Assembly (NCBI GenBank): GCA_016789725.1
Contig: JAEUQN010000020.1
Coordinates: 1-59,018 of the forward strand
Reading direction: 5' to 3'
DNA length: 59,018 bases
Origin: Blastocatellia bacterium
GTDB taxonomy: Bacteria; Acidobacteriota; Blastocatellia; RBC074
Numbering within the stretch: position 1 is the stretch's first letter; each line of letters begins with the position of its first letter. Shown piece after piece: positions 53,156 through 59,018 of the stretch. The notes beneath the pieces were generated by a model. It worked only from the letters and a program-made list of their open reading frames with translations. It ran no database searches and was not told the origin of the DNA. The position numbers and the translations under genes were made by a program.

Positions 53156-53255
53156 AGCCGAAATAGAGCGGAATTTCAATTTGACCGCGCCGTGACGTGT
53201 GTTGTAAGATGCGCCTGCTTTTACGAAAGCCCGTTTGATAACAAGTGCCAATTAA

Positions 53256-53331
53256 GCCGACTTAGCTCAGCTGGTAGAGCGTCTGATTCGTAATTAGAAG
53301 GTCATCGGTTCAAATCCGATAGTCGGCTCCA
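53256..53331 (+). tRNA. tRNA-Thr (anticodon CGT)
   Basis: 76 nt with encoded CCA. The acceptor gccgact pairs with agtcggc, the D-stem gctc with gagc, the anticodon stem tctga with ttaga around loop ttcgtaa (anticodon CGT, reading ACG), and the T-stem atcgg with ccgat around ttcaaat. The discriminator base is T. The gene abuts an integrated element whose integrase reads toward it, so its 3' end is the likely attachment site. Confidence 0.93.
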
Positions 53332-53380
53332 TTCAAATTCAATCACTTACAGCCAGTCACCCATTCCCACTTTAATCATT

Positions 53381-53402
53381 TAGTGTGCGAATAGTGTGCG
53401 AA
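53381..53402. repeat. 11-bp direct repeat next to integrase
   Basis: tagtgtgcgaa occurs twice head to tail between tRNA-Thr and the integrase stop. Paired short direct repeats here are typical of arm-type integrase binding sites; this is inferred from position only. Confidence 0.55.
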
Positions 53403-53427
53403 TCAATTCAAAGAGCGTAAAACTCGG

Positions 53428-54573
53428 TCAGTTCTGACCGTTGTACAATAGTCGTTCCATTCGATCCGTTGCCTGCCGTTGCATGGACTCGGAAACGTGC
53501 GCGTAAACATCCGCCGTCAAGGTAATGGTGGAATGTCCCAGCCGCTCGGAAACAACTTTCAAATTCTCGCCATCGGCCAAGAGCAATGTCGCGCACGTGT
53601 GACGCAGATCGTACAGCCGCAGACTGGCGGGTAAGCCAGCCTTTGCCAACGCAGGTTTGTAATACCGTCGCATCAGATTGCGTTGATGAATAGGCGTGCC
53701 GCCTTCGGACGTGAAGACAAGATCATTGTCTTGCCATTCACTGCCCCAGCGCATCCGCTCTTCAAGCTGTGTCTTGCGGTGCGCTTTGAGTGCTTCGAGC
53801 AACGACGTCGGCAAGGGAATAGAGCGTCTGCTCTTGACAGTCTTGGGTTCGTCAAATTGCCATCCGCCTGTTCGTAGCCGGGTAAGTTTGCGTTGAATCG
53901 TAATCAATCCGCGTTGCCAATCCACATCGGCCCATTGCAAACCGTACGCTTCGGATGGGCGGATCCCCGTCGCCAGCATTAAGCTGAACAGCACGCCGTA
54001 ACGATCATCCTGAATGGCTACCAGGAAGCGCGCGGCCTGTTCCGGCGAGAGCGCAGACATTTCCCTGTGCTGCTGTTTGGGTAGCTCGACATTGGCGCAA
54101 GGATTTTGTTGCAGCATTTGCCAGCGAATTCCTTGCTTGAAGGCAGAAGACAAGACCGCATGAACCAGGCGCACGGTGCGAGCTGTCAGACCATTCGCCA
54201 GCATCCCGCCATACAAAGCCTGCAAATCCATCGGCGTAATGCTGGTCAGCTTATGCTTGCCCAGCTTCGGCCTGACATACCTTGCCAGCGTGCGCGTGTA
54301 ATCATCCAGCGTGTGCGTTCTAACTTTTGGTGTGACGGCAGTAACAAGCCATTGGTCAAGATAGTCATTCAAGCTGAGTGACGTCATTTCAAGGCTTTCA
54401 CCGAGATCGAGACGACGCAGCGCCGCCGTGAGCCACGCTTGCGCATCCTTCTTCGTGCCTCTGACAGTGTGGTTATGGTAGCGTCGCTTGCCGTTGGCAT
54501 CGGTGCCAAGATAAATGCGTACCACAAACCGTGCATCGCCGCGCCTGATGATTTGTCCTGTTCGTCGGGCCAT
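53428..54573 (-). CDS. Tyrosine recombinase / phage-type integrase
   Basis: 381 aa. An AP2-like arm-binding N-terminus (about 1-55, 'FVVRIYLGTDANGKRRYHNH'), a SAM-like core-binding domain (about 65-165), and the catalytic domain with Arg205 ('ATGIRPSEAYGLQW'), Lys247, Arg324 ('LYDLRHTCATLLL'), His347 ('RLGHSTITLT') and nucleophile Tyr357 ('ADVYAHV'). In the usual HxxR box the first His is replaced by Tyr321, a variant seen in many related integrases. It reads toward tRNA-Thr, 96 bp away, and is the last gene of a five-gene coupled operon. It mediates integration and excision of the element that occupies the rest of the window. Confidence 0.94.
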   Translation of the reverse strand: MARRTGQIIRRGDARFVVRIYLGTDANGKRRYHNHTVRGTKKDAQAWLTAALRRLDLGESLEMTSLSLNDYLDQWLVTAVTPKVRTHTLDDYTRTLARYVRPKLGKHKLTSITPMDLQALYGGMLANGLTARTVRLVHAVLSSAFKQGIRWQMLQQNPCANVELPKQQHREMSALSPEQAARFLVAIQDDRYGVLFSLMLATGIRPSEAYGLQWADVDWQRGLITIQRKLTRLRTGGWQFDEPKTVKSRRSIPLPTSLLEALKAHRKTQLEERMRWGSEWQDNDLVFTSEGGTPIHQRNLMRRYYKPALAKAGLPASLRLYDLRHTCATLLLADGENLKVVSERLGHSTITLTADVYAHVSESMQRQATDRMERLLYNGQN

Positions 54574-54576
54574 AGG

Positions 54577-54810
54577 CTACGCAGCTTTCTTCTCCTGAAT
54601 GAGTTTTCGCAAAGCTTCGTTAACTTCATCGGCACTGGTGAAGGCAGCAGAGACATCTGGCGCAAGGGAGATCAACCGTCGCTTCGCCTGCGCGCGGAAC
54701 CTTTGCTGTTGCTCATCAGCACGCGGCAGTTTTGCAAAGTCATACTCCGGCGCGATGTCATCTTCCAAATCGTAATCGTCGTCTTCAAGTAAAGTCACTT
54801 CGTGCTTCAT
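54577..54810 (-). CDS. Small acidic protein in integrase operon
   Basis: 77 aa, not recognised. The first half is very acidic ('LLEDDDYDLEDDIAPEYDF'), the second basic and helical ('RFRAQAKRRLISLAPDVSAA', 'EVNEALRKLI'). The stop lies 3 bp before the integrase start, and the start lies 3 bp after the PIN-toxin stop, so it belongs to the operon. It could be an integrase accessory or DNA-mimic protein; charge alone suggests this, and no function is assigned. Confidence 0.65.
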   Translation of the reverse strand: MKHEVTLLEDDDYDLEDDIAPEYDFAKLPRADEQQQRFRAQAKRRLISLAPDVSAAFTSADEVNEALRKLIQEKKAA

Positions 54811-54813
54811 AAA

Positions 54814-55215
54814 CTATCGAAAAAATGTAAGGGGAACGATGCCCGCTGCGGCTACCGGGTCAAGCTCGTGATGGTCGGACGTGATGAACTCGCCGCCGAC
54901 ACGTAACGTCAACGCCAATCCCAGGGCATCTGCCAACGACATCCGATGCGTGCCTTTGAGCTTGCCCGCCTCGCGCCAAAAGGGTTGGTCAAAGTCGGAG
55001 CGGATGGCAATGCCGATGCTAGTCAGAATGTTGATAGCTTGATCCGCCGCGACTTCGCCACCGACGCGAAATGCCTGATACCAGATTTCACAGAGATTGA
55101 TCGCGTGCGCAAGGCACACCGAATGGGGTTCGGTCAGGATGTCTTCGATGACTTCGGCACCTGGCTCATTCGTCAGGAAGGCAATCATGGCCGTGGAGTC
55201 CAACACGTAAATCAT
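54814..55215 (-). CDS. PIN-domain toxin (VapC-like)
   Basis: 133 aa PIN domain. Acidic residues of the Mg2+ centre are visible in 'YVLDSTAMIAFL' (Asp), 'AINLCEIWYQAF' (Glu), 'MSLADALGLALTL' (Asp) and 'FITSDHHELDPV' (Asp). Such ribonucleases cleave tRNA or rRNA when released from their antitoxin. Its start overlaps the upstream antitoxin-like gene's stop as ATGA. On an integrated element it would promote retention of the element (inference). Confidence 0.87.
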   Translation of the reverse strand: MIYVLDSTAMIAFLTNEPGAEVIEDILTEPHSVCLAHAINLCEIWYQAFRVGGEVAADQAINILTSIGIAIRSDFDQPFWREAGKLKGTHRMSLADALGLALTLRVGGEFITSDHHELDPVAAAGIVPLTFFR

Positions 55216-55430
55216 TTGTCTTCCCGTTCCAATTCAGCGTGTTTTTCGGCAAGGAATTCATCAACCGAAGGTAACAGCCCTTTCATACTGCCGCGCGCTT
55301 GCCGAACGGCTTCACGTCGGGCATCCAGCGGCTCTGGTTCGGTTTCACGGCGTAGGGCTTCAATTAGCTTTTGGCGTTCGACATACGGCAACGCTTGCCC
55401 GGCCTGAATCAATGCTTCCAATGTGTTCAT
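55212..55430 (-). CDS. Antitoxin-like partner of PIN toxin
   Basis: 72 aa, mainly helical and charged: 'MNTLEALIQAGQALPYVERQ', 'KLIEALRRETEPEPLDARRE', and C-terminal 'PSVDEFLAEKHAELEREDK', the type of flexible acidic tail that wraps a PIN toxin. No clear DNA-binding fold is seen, unlike classical VapB, so repression may be provided by the neighbouring HTH protein. Its stop overlaps the toxin start (ATGA) and its start overlaps the HTH gene's stop (ATGA). The assignment rests mostly on context. Confidence 0.7.
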   Translation of the reverse strand: MNTLEALIQAGQALPYVERQKLIEALRRETEPEPLDARREAVRQARGSMKGLLPSVDEFLAEKHAELEREDK

Positions 55431-55699
55431 TGCTTCGATCCTTTCTTGGCAACGTTCTTGATAGGCTTCGCTGTGGTCGCTGTCTTTGCGCTGTTGGAAC
55501 CATTGGCAACTACCGCGCCTTCCTTCTTCGGTCGGCCCCTTTTTATCCCTTCAACCAAAGCCAAATCAGCCGTTCGTATGACGTTTGAGCGTCCAAACTT
55601 GATAGATGGAAGCCTGCCTTCCAAGATCAATTGGCGCACGCGCCCATCGGTAATGCCTAGCCTCTCGGCGGCTTGCTGAGTTGTAAGTAATTCATCCAT
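55427..55699 (-). CDS. Excisionase-like helix-turn-helix protein
   Basis: 90 aa. The N-terminal MerR/excisionase-type winged helix is 'LTTQQAAERLGITDGRVRQL' followed by 'ILEGRLPSIKFGRSNVI', the form found in Xis-like proteins and DNA-binding antitoxin regulators. The C-terminal 30 residues are Lys/Ala-rich and probably bind DNA non-specifically. First gene of the integrase operon; a perfect 12-bp inverted repeat lies in the divergent promoter region just upstream (55722-55778) and is a likely operator for this protein. Confidence 0.85.
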   Translation of the reverse strand: MDELLTTQQAAERLGITDGRVRQLILEGRLPSIKFGRSNVIRTADLALVEGIKRGRPKKEGAVVANGSNSAKTATTAKPIKNVAKKGSKQ

Positions 55700-55721
55700 G
55701 TCTATTTATTACTATAGAAAT

Positions 55722-55778
55722 AATTCTAACGCAATCGTATTTATTCTCTTGTGCTATTCTGACGACTGCGTTAGAATT
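55722..55778. promoter_or_regulatory. Inverted repeat in divergent promoter region
   Basis: Perfect 12-bp inverted repeat aattctaacgca (55722-55733) and tgcgttagaatt (55767-55778) with 33 bp between. It lies between the divergent HTH/integrase operon and the SWIM-protein gene. Arm centres are about 45 bp apart, compatible with a looping or paired-site operator. The intervening AT-rich DNA probably holds one or both promoters. Confidence 0.65.
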
Positions 55779-55820
55779 TTCCCTGTCAGGCAATGATGCC
55801 TCACTCATCACGGAGGATTT

Positions 55821-56090
55821 ATGGTCAAACTCGAAATGAACAAGCAGTTGCAAGGCGCAGTAAGGCGCGCGGCGCAGATTCACAACACGGTCAAGCTGGC
55901 GGGGCAAAACGCATACACAGTCATCAGCGGGCATTCACGCGAAGCGTATCGCGGCACGCTGCGCAAAGGTGTAGATGGCTTTGCGTGGGCGTGGTGCAAT
56001 TGTCCGGCAGGGCAGAAATCAATGGTTTGCCATCACATCATCAGCGCAGGCTGGGTTCACACGGCGATTTGCAAAATGCGCAAGTCGTAA
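55821..56090 (+). CDS. Small SWIM zinc-finger protein
   Basis: 89 aa. Residues of about 57-72 fit the SWIM motif CxC-(x)n-CxH: 'WCNCPAGQKSMVCHHIISA', preceded by the usual beta hairpin ('YTVISGHSREAYRGTLRKGV'). SWIM domains bind DNA or proteins and occur in transposase, helicase and mobile-element contexts; here it is stand-alone. GGAGG lies six bases before the ATG. It is the first gene of the operon divergent from the integrase operon. Confidence 0.82.
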   Translation: MVKLEMNKQLQGAVRRAAQIHNTVKLAGQNAYTVISGHSREAYRGTLRKGVDGFAWAWCNCPAGQKSMVCHHIISAGWVHTAICKMRKS

Positions 56091-56216
56091 AGGCGAAGGG
56101 CTTGGCGAGTGCTCGAACACTTACCAAGCCCCTTGCATCCACCGGAGTGGTCTGCTTTGGTTAAGCGACTTCAGTATGCCACTCCTTCACCTCATCAGCA
56201 AAAAAAGGAGTCTTTT

Positions 56217-56585
56217 ATGTCACAAACAACTGTACCAAACGCTGTGGACAGCGACACCCAACCCAAGCTTACCGAGCAGGAATTGAATCACCTGATAGAA
56301 CAGAAACGCCGCGAGGAACATACCAAGCGGCATTGGGGCAATGTGAGCGAATGGTATTTCGACTTCGGCAAGGAAAAGATGACCGACGAGGAGCGATTCA
56401 CTCGCGCGGGAGAATGCTTGCTGGTCGTCGCGGATTTGGCTGCCGTACTCGACTCGGTAGATGTTCGCCGCGTTATTGAAGAGGGGCACGATTTCGCGTT
56501 GCAGCGGTATGCGAACGTGATGCAGATGATGGCGCTGACGGCGCACTGTCTTTTGGAGACATACAAGCCAGCGGGACAACCATAA
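56217..56585 (+). CDS. Hypothetical island protein
   Basis: 122 aa, not recognised; soluble and mostly helical ('LNHLIEQKRREEHTKRHWGN', 'FTRAGECLLVVADLAAVLDS', 'MMALTAHCLLETYKP'). The start at 56217 has AAGGAG six bases upstream; an upstream frame from 56109 lacks one. It follows the SWIM gene by 126 bp in the same direction and ends in a Rho-independent terminator, so the two probably form one transcription unit. Nothing in it points to a function. Confidence 0.7.
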   Translation: MSQTTVPNAVDSDTQPKLTEQELNHLIEQKRREEHTKRHWGNVSEWYFDFGKEKMTDEERFTRAGECLLVVADLAAVLDSVDVRRVIEEGHDFALQRYANVMQMMALTAHCLLETYKPAGQP

Positions 56586-56615
56586 ATCATTCGCGCTACT
56601 CGAAAAAAAGCCAAG

Positions 56616-56642
56616 GCCTGAGACGATTCTCAGGCTTTTTGT
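56616..56642 (+). terminator. Rho-independent terminator
   Basis: An 8-bp stem gcctgaga / tctcaggc with a 4-nt loop, followed by tttttgt. It lies 31 bp after the stop of the unknown island gene. Confidence 0.9.
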
Positions 56643-57028
56643 TTGAGGATTGTCGCAACATTAGTTAACAAATCGAATTGTTAACAGGGGAAGCTAAGCC
56701 GCAAGCTTGCAAGCCACGACTGACTGCCAATAGGGGGACTGGTCATCCATTCCCCCATTGGTAAATCTTGCTAAATGTGGATAGAGCAGCGCCATGTCCT
56801 GACACCTTCGCGCCTTTGAAAATTTATGCACTCAGGATTGAATTAGATTGCACCCGCTTGCGCCTTGCTTTAGGATTTGTAGCGCCGAAAAAGTAACCAA
56901 CAAATAAATACTCAGCGATCCTCAATCGCCCTTACTCACTGCTGAATCACGCAATCACTGGAAATGTTACGCTGTCGGTTTATCTCTGCATGTGCGTGTG
57001 AATCGCGGCCACCTTGGAGTTTCAGCCT
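56643..57028. other. Gene-poor gap in the integrated element
   Basis: No convincing gene in about 390 bp. It contains an 8-bp inverted repeat gttaacaa/ttgttaac (about 56664-56685) and, just after it, a stretch with short inverted G/C runs (agggggactgg ... ccattccccc, about 56732-56757). Either could be a regulatory or recombination site; I cannot tell. The promoter of the Ada/sunset-like gene should lie in its right part. Confidence 0.4.
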
Positions 57029-57496
57029 ATGACCTCACGGAATATTGCTATTATCTTTATTCTTATTTCTGCCGTCGCGGTGGCGTACCTGCTGGGAACG
57101 AATGCGGCACTCCGGGAGGACTTGGCGGCCTCCCAAGCCAGTCCGCCGATGCAGCGATCCCTGGACGCAACGCCGGAGCCAACGGTTAGCCCTTCGATCA
57201 CACCTAAGCCCACCAGCACGCCCAAGACAACGCCAACACCAACGCCGTTAAGCGATGAAGCGGAAGATGTGATGAAGCCGGAGAAAGTATTAGAGTCATC
57301 GCGTGTGGCTGCTCCTAGGCCGAAGGAACCAGCAGCAACAGCGCGGGATTGTGTGATTATCGGGAACCGGAACAGCGGGATTTATCATCTGCCCGGTTGC
57401 CCGTCCTACAGCCGCGTTGCAGCGCACAATCGAGAGTATTACTGCACGGAAGAAGAGGCAATGAAGGCAGGGTATCGGAAGGCGAGGAATTGTTAA
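57029..57496 (+). CDS. Membrane-anchored protein with C-terminal Ada/sunset-like Cys domain
   Basis: 155 aa. One N-terminal helix ('IAIIFILISAVAVAYLLG'), a long Pro/Thr/Ser linker at about 45-80 ('TPKPTSTPKTTPTPTPLSD'), and a C-terminal domain 'VIIGNRNSGIYHLPGCPSYS' ending 'YYCTEEEAMKAGYRKARNC'. This is the small metal-binding fold of the Ada N-terminus, also called the sunset domain, found at the end of many exported nucleases and micrococcal-nuclease-like proteins; it may bind Zn through Cys and His. The ATG at 57029 has TTGGAG nine bases upstream. Role in the element unknown. Confidence 0.8.
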   Translation: MTSRNIAIIFILISAVAVAYLLGTNAALREDLAASQASPPMQRSLDATPEPTVSPSITPKPTSTPKTTPTPTPLSDEAEDVMKPEKVLESSRVAAPRPKEPAATARDCVIIGNRNSGIYHLPGCPSYSRVAAHNREYYCTEEEAMKAGYRKARNC

Positions 57497-57597
57497 CGAG
57501 GCAAAGTTGTCAAATTTGATTATGATTTTGAGATTGTTAGGTGCGCGAACATCACCGCACTTGACCGGGTTGATGTTCTTCTGCAAAGAGCCATTTT

Positions 57598-57908
57598 ACG
57601 TCGTGGCGTTATAGTCCTGGCGACTTCGTAAGCGCGAAGAAGATCACCGTCAGGGGCAATCCAGATCATAAGTTACTCAGCACCTCGTATGTTGAGCGGC
57701 AGAGCCTCACGATGCGAATGTCAATGCGCAGACTGACCAGATTGACGAATGCTTTCAGTAAGAAGTGGGAGAATTTCGAGAAGGCGCTGGCGTTGCATTT
57801 GCCTATTACAACTTTTGCCGGATTCACAAAAGCCTACGAGTCACGCCAGCAATGGAGGCTGGGATTACGGATCACGTTTGGACGATTGAGGAATTATGCG
57901 GCTTTTAA
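57598..57908 (+). pseudogene. IS1-like (DDE) transposase C-terminal remnant, frameshifted
   Basis: Translation in one frame gives '[20 protein letters not shown]', '[10 protein letters not shown]' and '[20 protein letters not shown]', then shifts at about 57800 to the adjacent frame for '[20 protein letters not shown]' and '[13 protein letters not shown]'. Together they match the end of IS1-like DDE transposases common in Proteobacteria and Acidobacteriota. Adding one T in the cattt run would restore the frame. The N-terminal part is missing. The 3' end overlaps the last codons of the DUF1828-like gene by about 15 bp. A dead insertion remnant. Confidence 0.85.
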
Positions 57909-58664
57909 TCTTTCTACAAGCTCATCTGACCTAGACCAGTAGGCTAAGTCCGAGACATCGCCTAAGAGCTTGAGTTGTTCTGCTGTCCATACATCTAAAG
58001 TGTCGTCTACGAGCGAGATAAAACTAACAGGGTCAGGGCTAACTTTATAATTACTTAAGTCAGACCACGCAGTATAGACATGTTCTACCACGCCTTGACT
58101 AGCGGCACGGCTGCCAGTGCTTAGCACGTCAATAAATGTGCTACGACGGGGCGTACGAGTATAAAAATCAATCTTCCATTCTCTCCCAGATCGTCCAGAT
58201 AAAGACTTTCTACGATCAAATGGGATTACATTGTCTCTTAAAAACTCTTCCACATCGTCTGTTAGTGTTTCCGTAGCTCTCCGTCGAAAAGTAAACCACA
58301 GGTCTGCGACACGAAGCGCGGCTTGTGATAATCGTGTTACCAGAAAGCCGAAATTATCTTGTGGATGCACTCTCAACATTAGCATCCCTCTGAAGAATTC
58401 AACTCCGTGATTCAAACATATATCTTCAATTAGCTGTTTCTGCCTGACGCTCTTTCTGGGTGTTATTGTTTGCCCACGTAGCCAACGCATTGTTTCGCCT
58501 AAATCGGTCAGGGTTTGCTCTCCGTGCTTGTCAATTAAATATAAATCAATTACGTCACCATCGGGATATAGAAAAGGGGTTCTAACACGCACGTTATCCC
58601 CTACCGTAGCGCAGTTAAATAGCGCTCCGATGTTCTGCGAAATTCTGTCACAAACTGTAATCAT
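57894..58664 (-). CDS. DUF1828-type protein
   Basis: 256 aa. The N-terminal part resembles DUF1828: '[20 protein letters not shown]', '[15 protein letters not shown]', '[16 protein letters not shown]'. The C-terminal part has '[20 protein letters not shown]' and 'IDVLSTGS', a pattern that could hide a restriction-like nuclease core, though this is uncertain. Such proteins occur on mobile elements with small partner genes; I infer a defence or toxin-like role without proof. Its start overlaps the upstream gene's stop as ATGA. The gene is visibly more AT-rich than the chromosomal part of the window, suggesting a separate origin. Its 3' end meets the transposase remnant. Confidence 0.72.
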   Translation of the reverse strand: MITVCDRISQNIGALFNCATVGDNVRVRTPFLYPDGDVIDLYLIDKHGEQTLTDLGETMRWLRGQTITPRKSVRQKQLIEDICLNHGVEFFRGMLMLRVHPQDNFGFLVTRLSQAALRVADLWFTFRRRATETLTDDVEEFLRDNVIPFDRRKSLSGRSGREWKIDFYTRTPRRSTFIDVLSTGSRAASQGVVEHVYTAWSDLSNYKVSPDPVSFISLVDDTLDVWTAEQLKLLGDVSDLAYWSRSDELVERLKAA

Positions 58665-59018
58665 AAAAACATATCCGTTTGGATCACAGGTGGAGCATGG
58701 AGTTTTCCTATATGCTCAATATTGAATTCTTGGCAGAACTGCTGCCAAACCGACGCAGGGTTCTCGTCCAAAAGATGGGAACTAAATGGGACAGCATGTT
58801 TATCCCGCTCTTCTTCCTTCCAAATATGGAGATGACGTTCACCAACATAATTACAGTCCGGGTTATGATGGTCGCAGCCTAAGTCTAATCCGTAGATTCT
58901 TCCCACTGGACGGTGAATAACAGTAAAGCTCAACTTCTCGGCCAATGGGTTATAGCTCCCCTTTATGAATAAGGGGTATCCCGCATCCGAAAGAACCTCG
59001 CATCGGAACTCAACACTT
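58661..59018 (-). CDS. Partner of DUF1828-type gene, 5' part beyond window
   Basis: At least 118 codons; the frame stays open to the right edge, so the true start is outside the window and the TTG at 58945 is not the start. Visible sequence includes 'GYPLFIKGSYNPLAEKLSFT', 'GRIYGLDLGCDHHNPDC' and 'GERHLHIWKEEERDKHAVPF', with a His/Cys-rich patch (DHHNPDC, HLHIW) that could bind metal. The combination of a 'GLDLG...HNP...HxHxW' core resembles small unnamed families found beside DUF1828 genes (recalled, not checked). The stop overlaps the DUF1828-like start as ATGA, so the two products probably work together. Confidence 0.7.
   Translation of the reverse strand, partial: SVEFRCEVLSDAGYPLFIKGSYNPLAEKLSFTVIHRPVGRIYGLDLGCDHHNPDCNYVGERHLHIWKEEERDKHAVPFSSHLLDENPASVWQQFCQEFNIEHIGKLHAPPVIQTDMFL

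Noticed and set aside
55212..55430. Classical VapB antitoxin with AbrB or ribbon-helix-helix fold
   Set aside because: No such DNA-binding pattern is visible; only the position next to the PIN toxin supports an antitoxin role.

Overview
The window looks like a chromosomal segment of an acidobacterium, most likely a member or relative of the class Blastocatellia. The evidence is indirect: an Oar-type TonB-dependent receptor with a carboxypeptidase-regulatory N-terminus, a hopanoid-squalene hpnCDE set, a very large alpha-2-macroglobulin, sensor kinases with long beta-propeller ectodomains, a YpdA-type bacillithiol reductase, and many word-like palindromic intergenic repeats. No rRNA or CRISPR array is visible. 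One tRNA gene (Thr, CGT) is present.

Layout. 1-4.3 kb: a DUF971 protein, hpnC-hpnD-hpnE (squalene from farnesyl diphosphate) and a convergent Uma2-type nuclease. 4.5-10.7 kb: a 2039-residue alpha-2-macroglobulin whose bait-region position is filled by unusual inserted modules. 10.7-28.1 kb, all on the minus strand: two tandem cassettes with the same architecture, [propeller histidine kinase + LuxR-type regulator] - palindromic repeat - tandem dyad sites - stand-alone receiver - secreted proteins. The left cassette secretes a metzincin and a two-module protein. The right one secretes a tectonin-propeller protein, a relative of the spider sphingomyelinase D/phospholipase D toxins, a Cys-rich repeat protein and a DsbA-like oxidoreductase. 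Three of the secreted proteins carry a C-terminal module that resembles the membrane-binding domain 4 of cholesterol-dependent cytolysins. I read this block as a duplicated, regulated, secreted effector locus directed at membranes, possibly eukaryotic ones. It is the most interesting part of the window.

28-53 kb is mainly core metabolism and envelope genes: pgeF, deoC, a nitrilase-family amidase, a CNNM/CorC-type membrane protein, a DUF4388 response regulator, an LD-carboxypeptidase, a SET-domain protein, a GT-C-like membrane protein, a BrkB-type membrane protein, the TonB-dependent receptor, an MsbA-like ABC exporter, a YpdA-like reductase, a cupin, an FG-GAP-like secreted protein, argG plus a small coupled membrane protein, nadK, a rhomboid protease, an MFS transporter and a family A DNA polymerase lacking the 5' nuclease.

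53.26 kb to the end is an integrated element. It begins at tRNA-Thr, with a tyrosine recombinase reading toward the tRNA from a five-gene, stop-start-coupled operon that includes an excisionase-like HTH protein and a PIN-toxin module. Divergent cargo follows (a SWIM zinc-finger protein, an unknown protein, an Ada/sunset-like membrane protein), then a frameshifted transposase remnant and a DUF1828-type gene pair that runs off the right edge. The right border of the element is not in the window.
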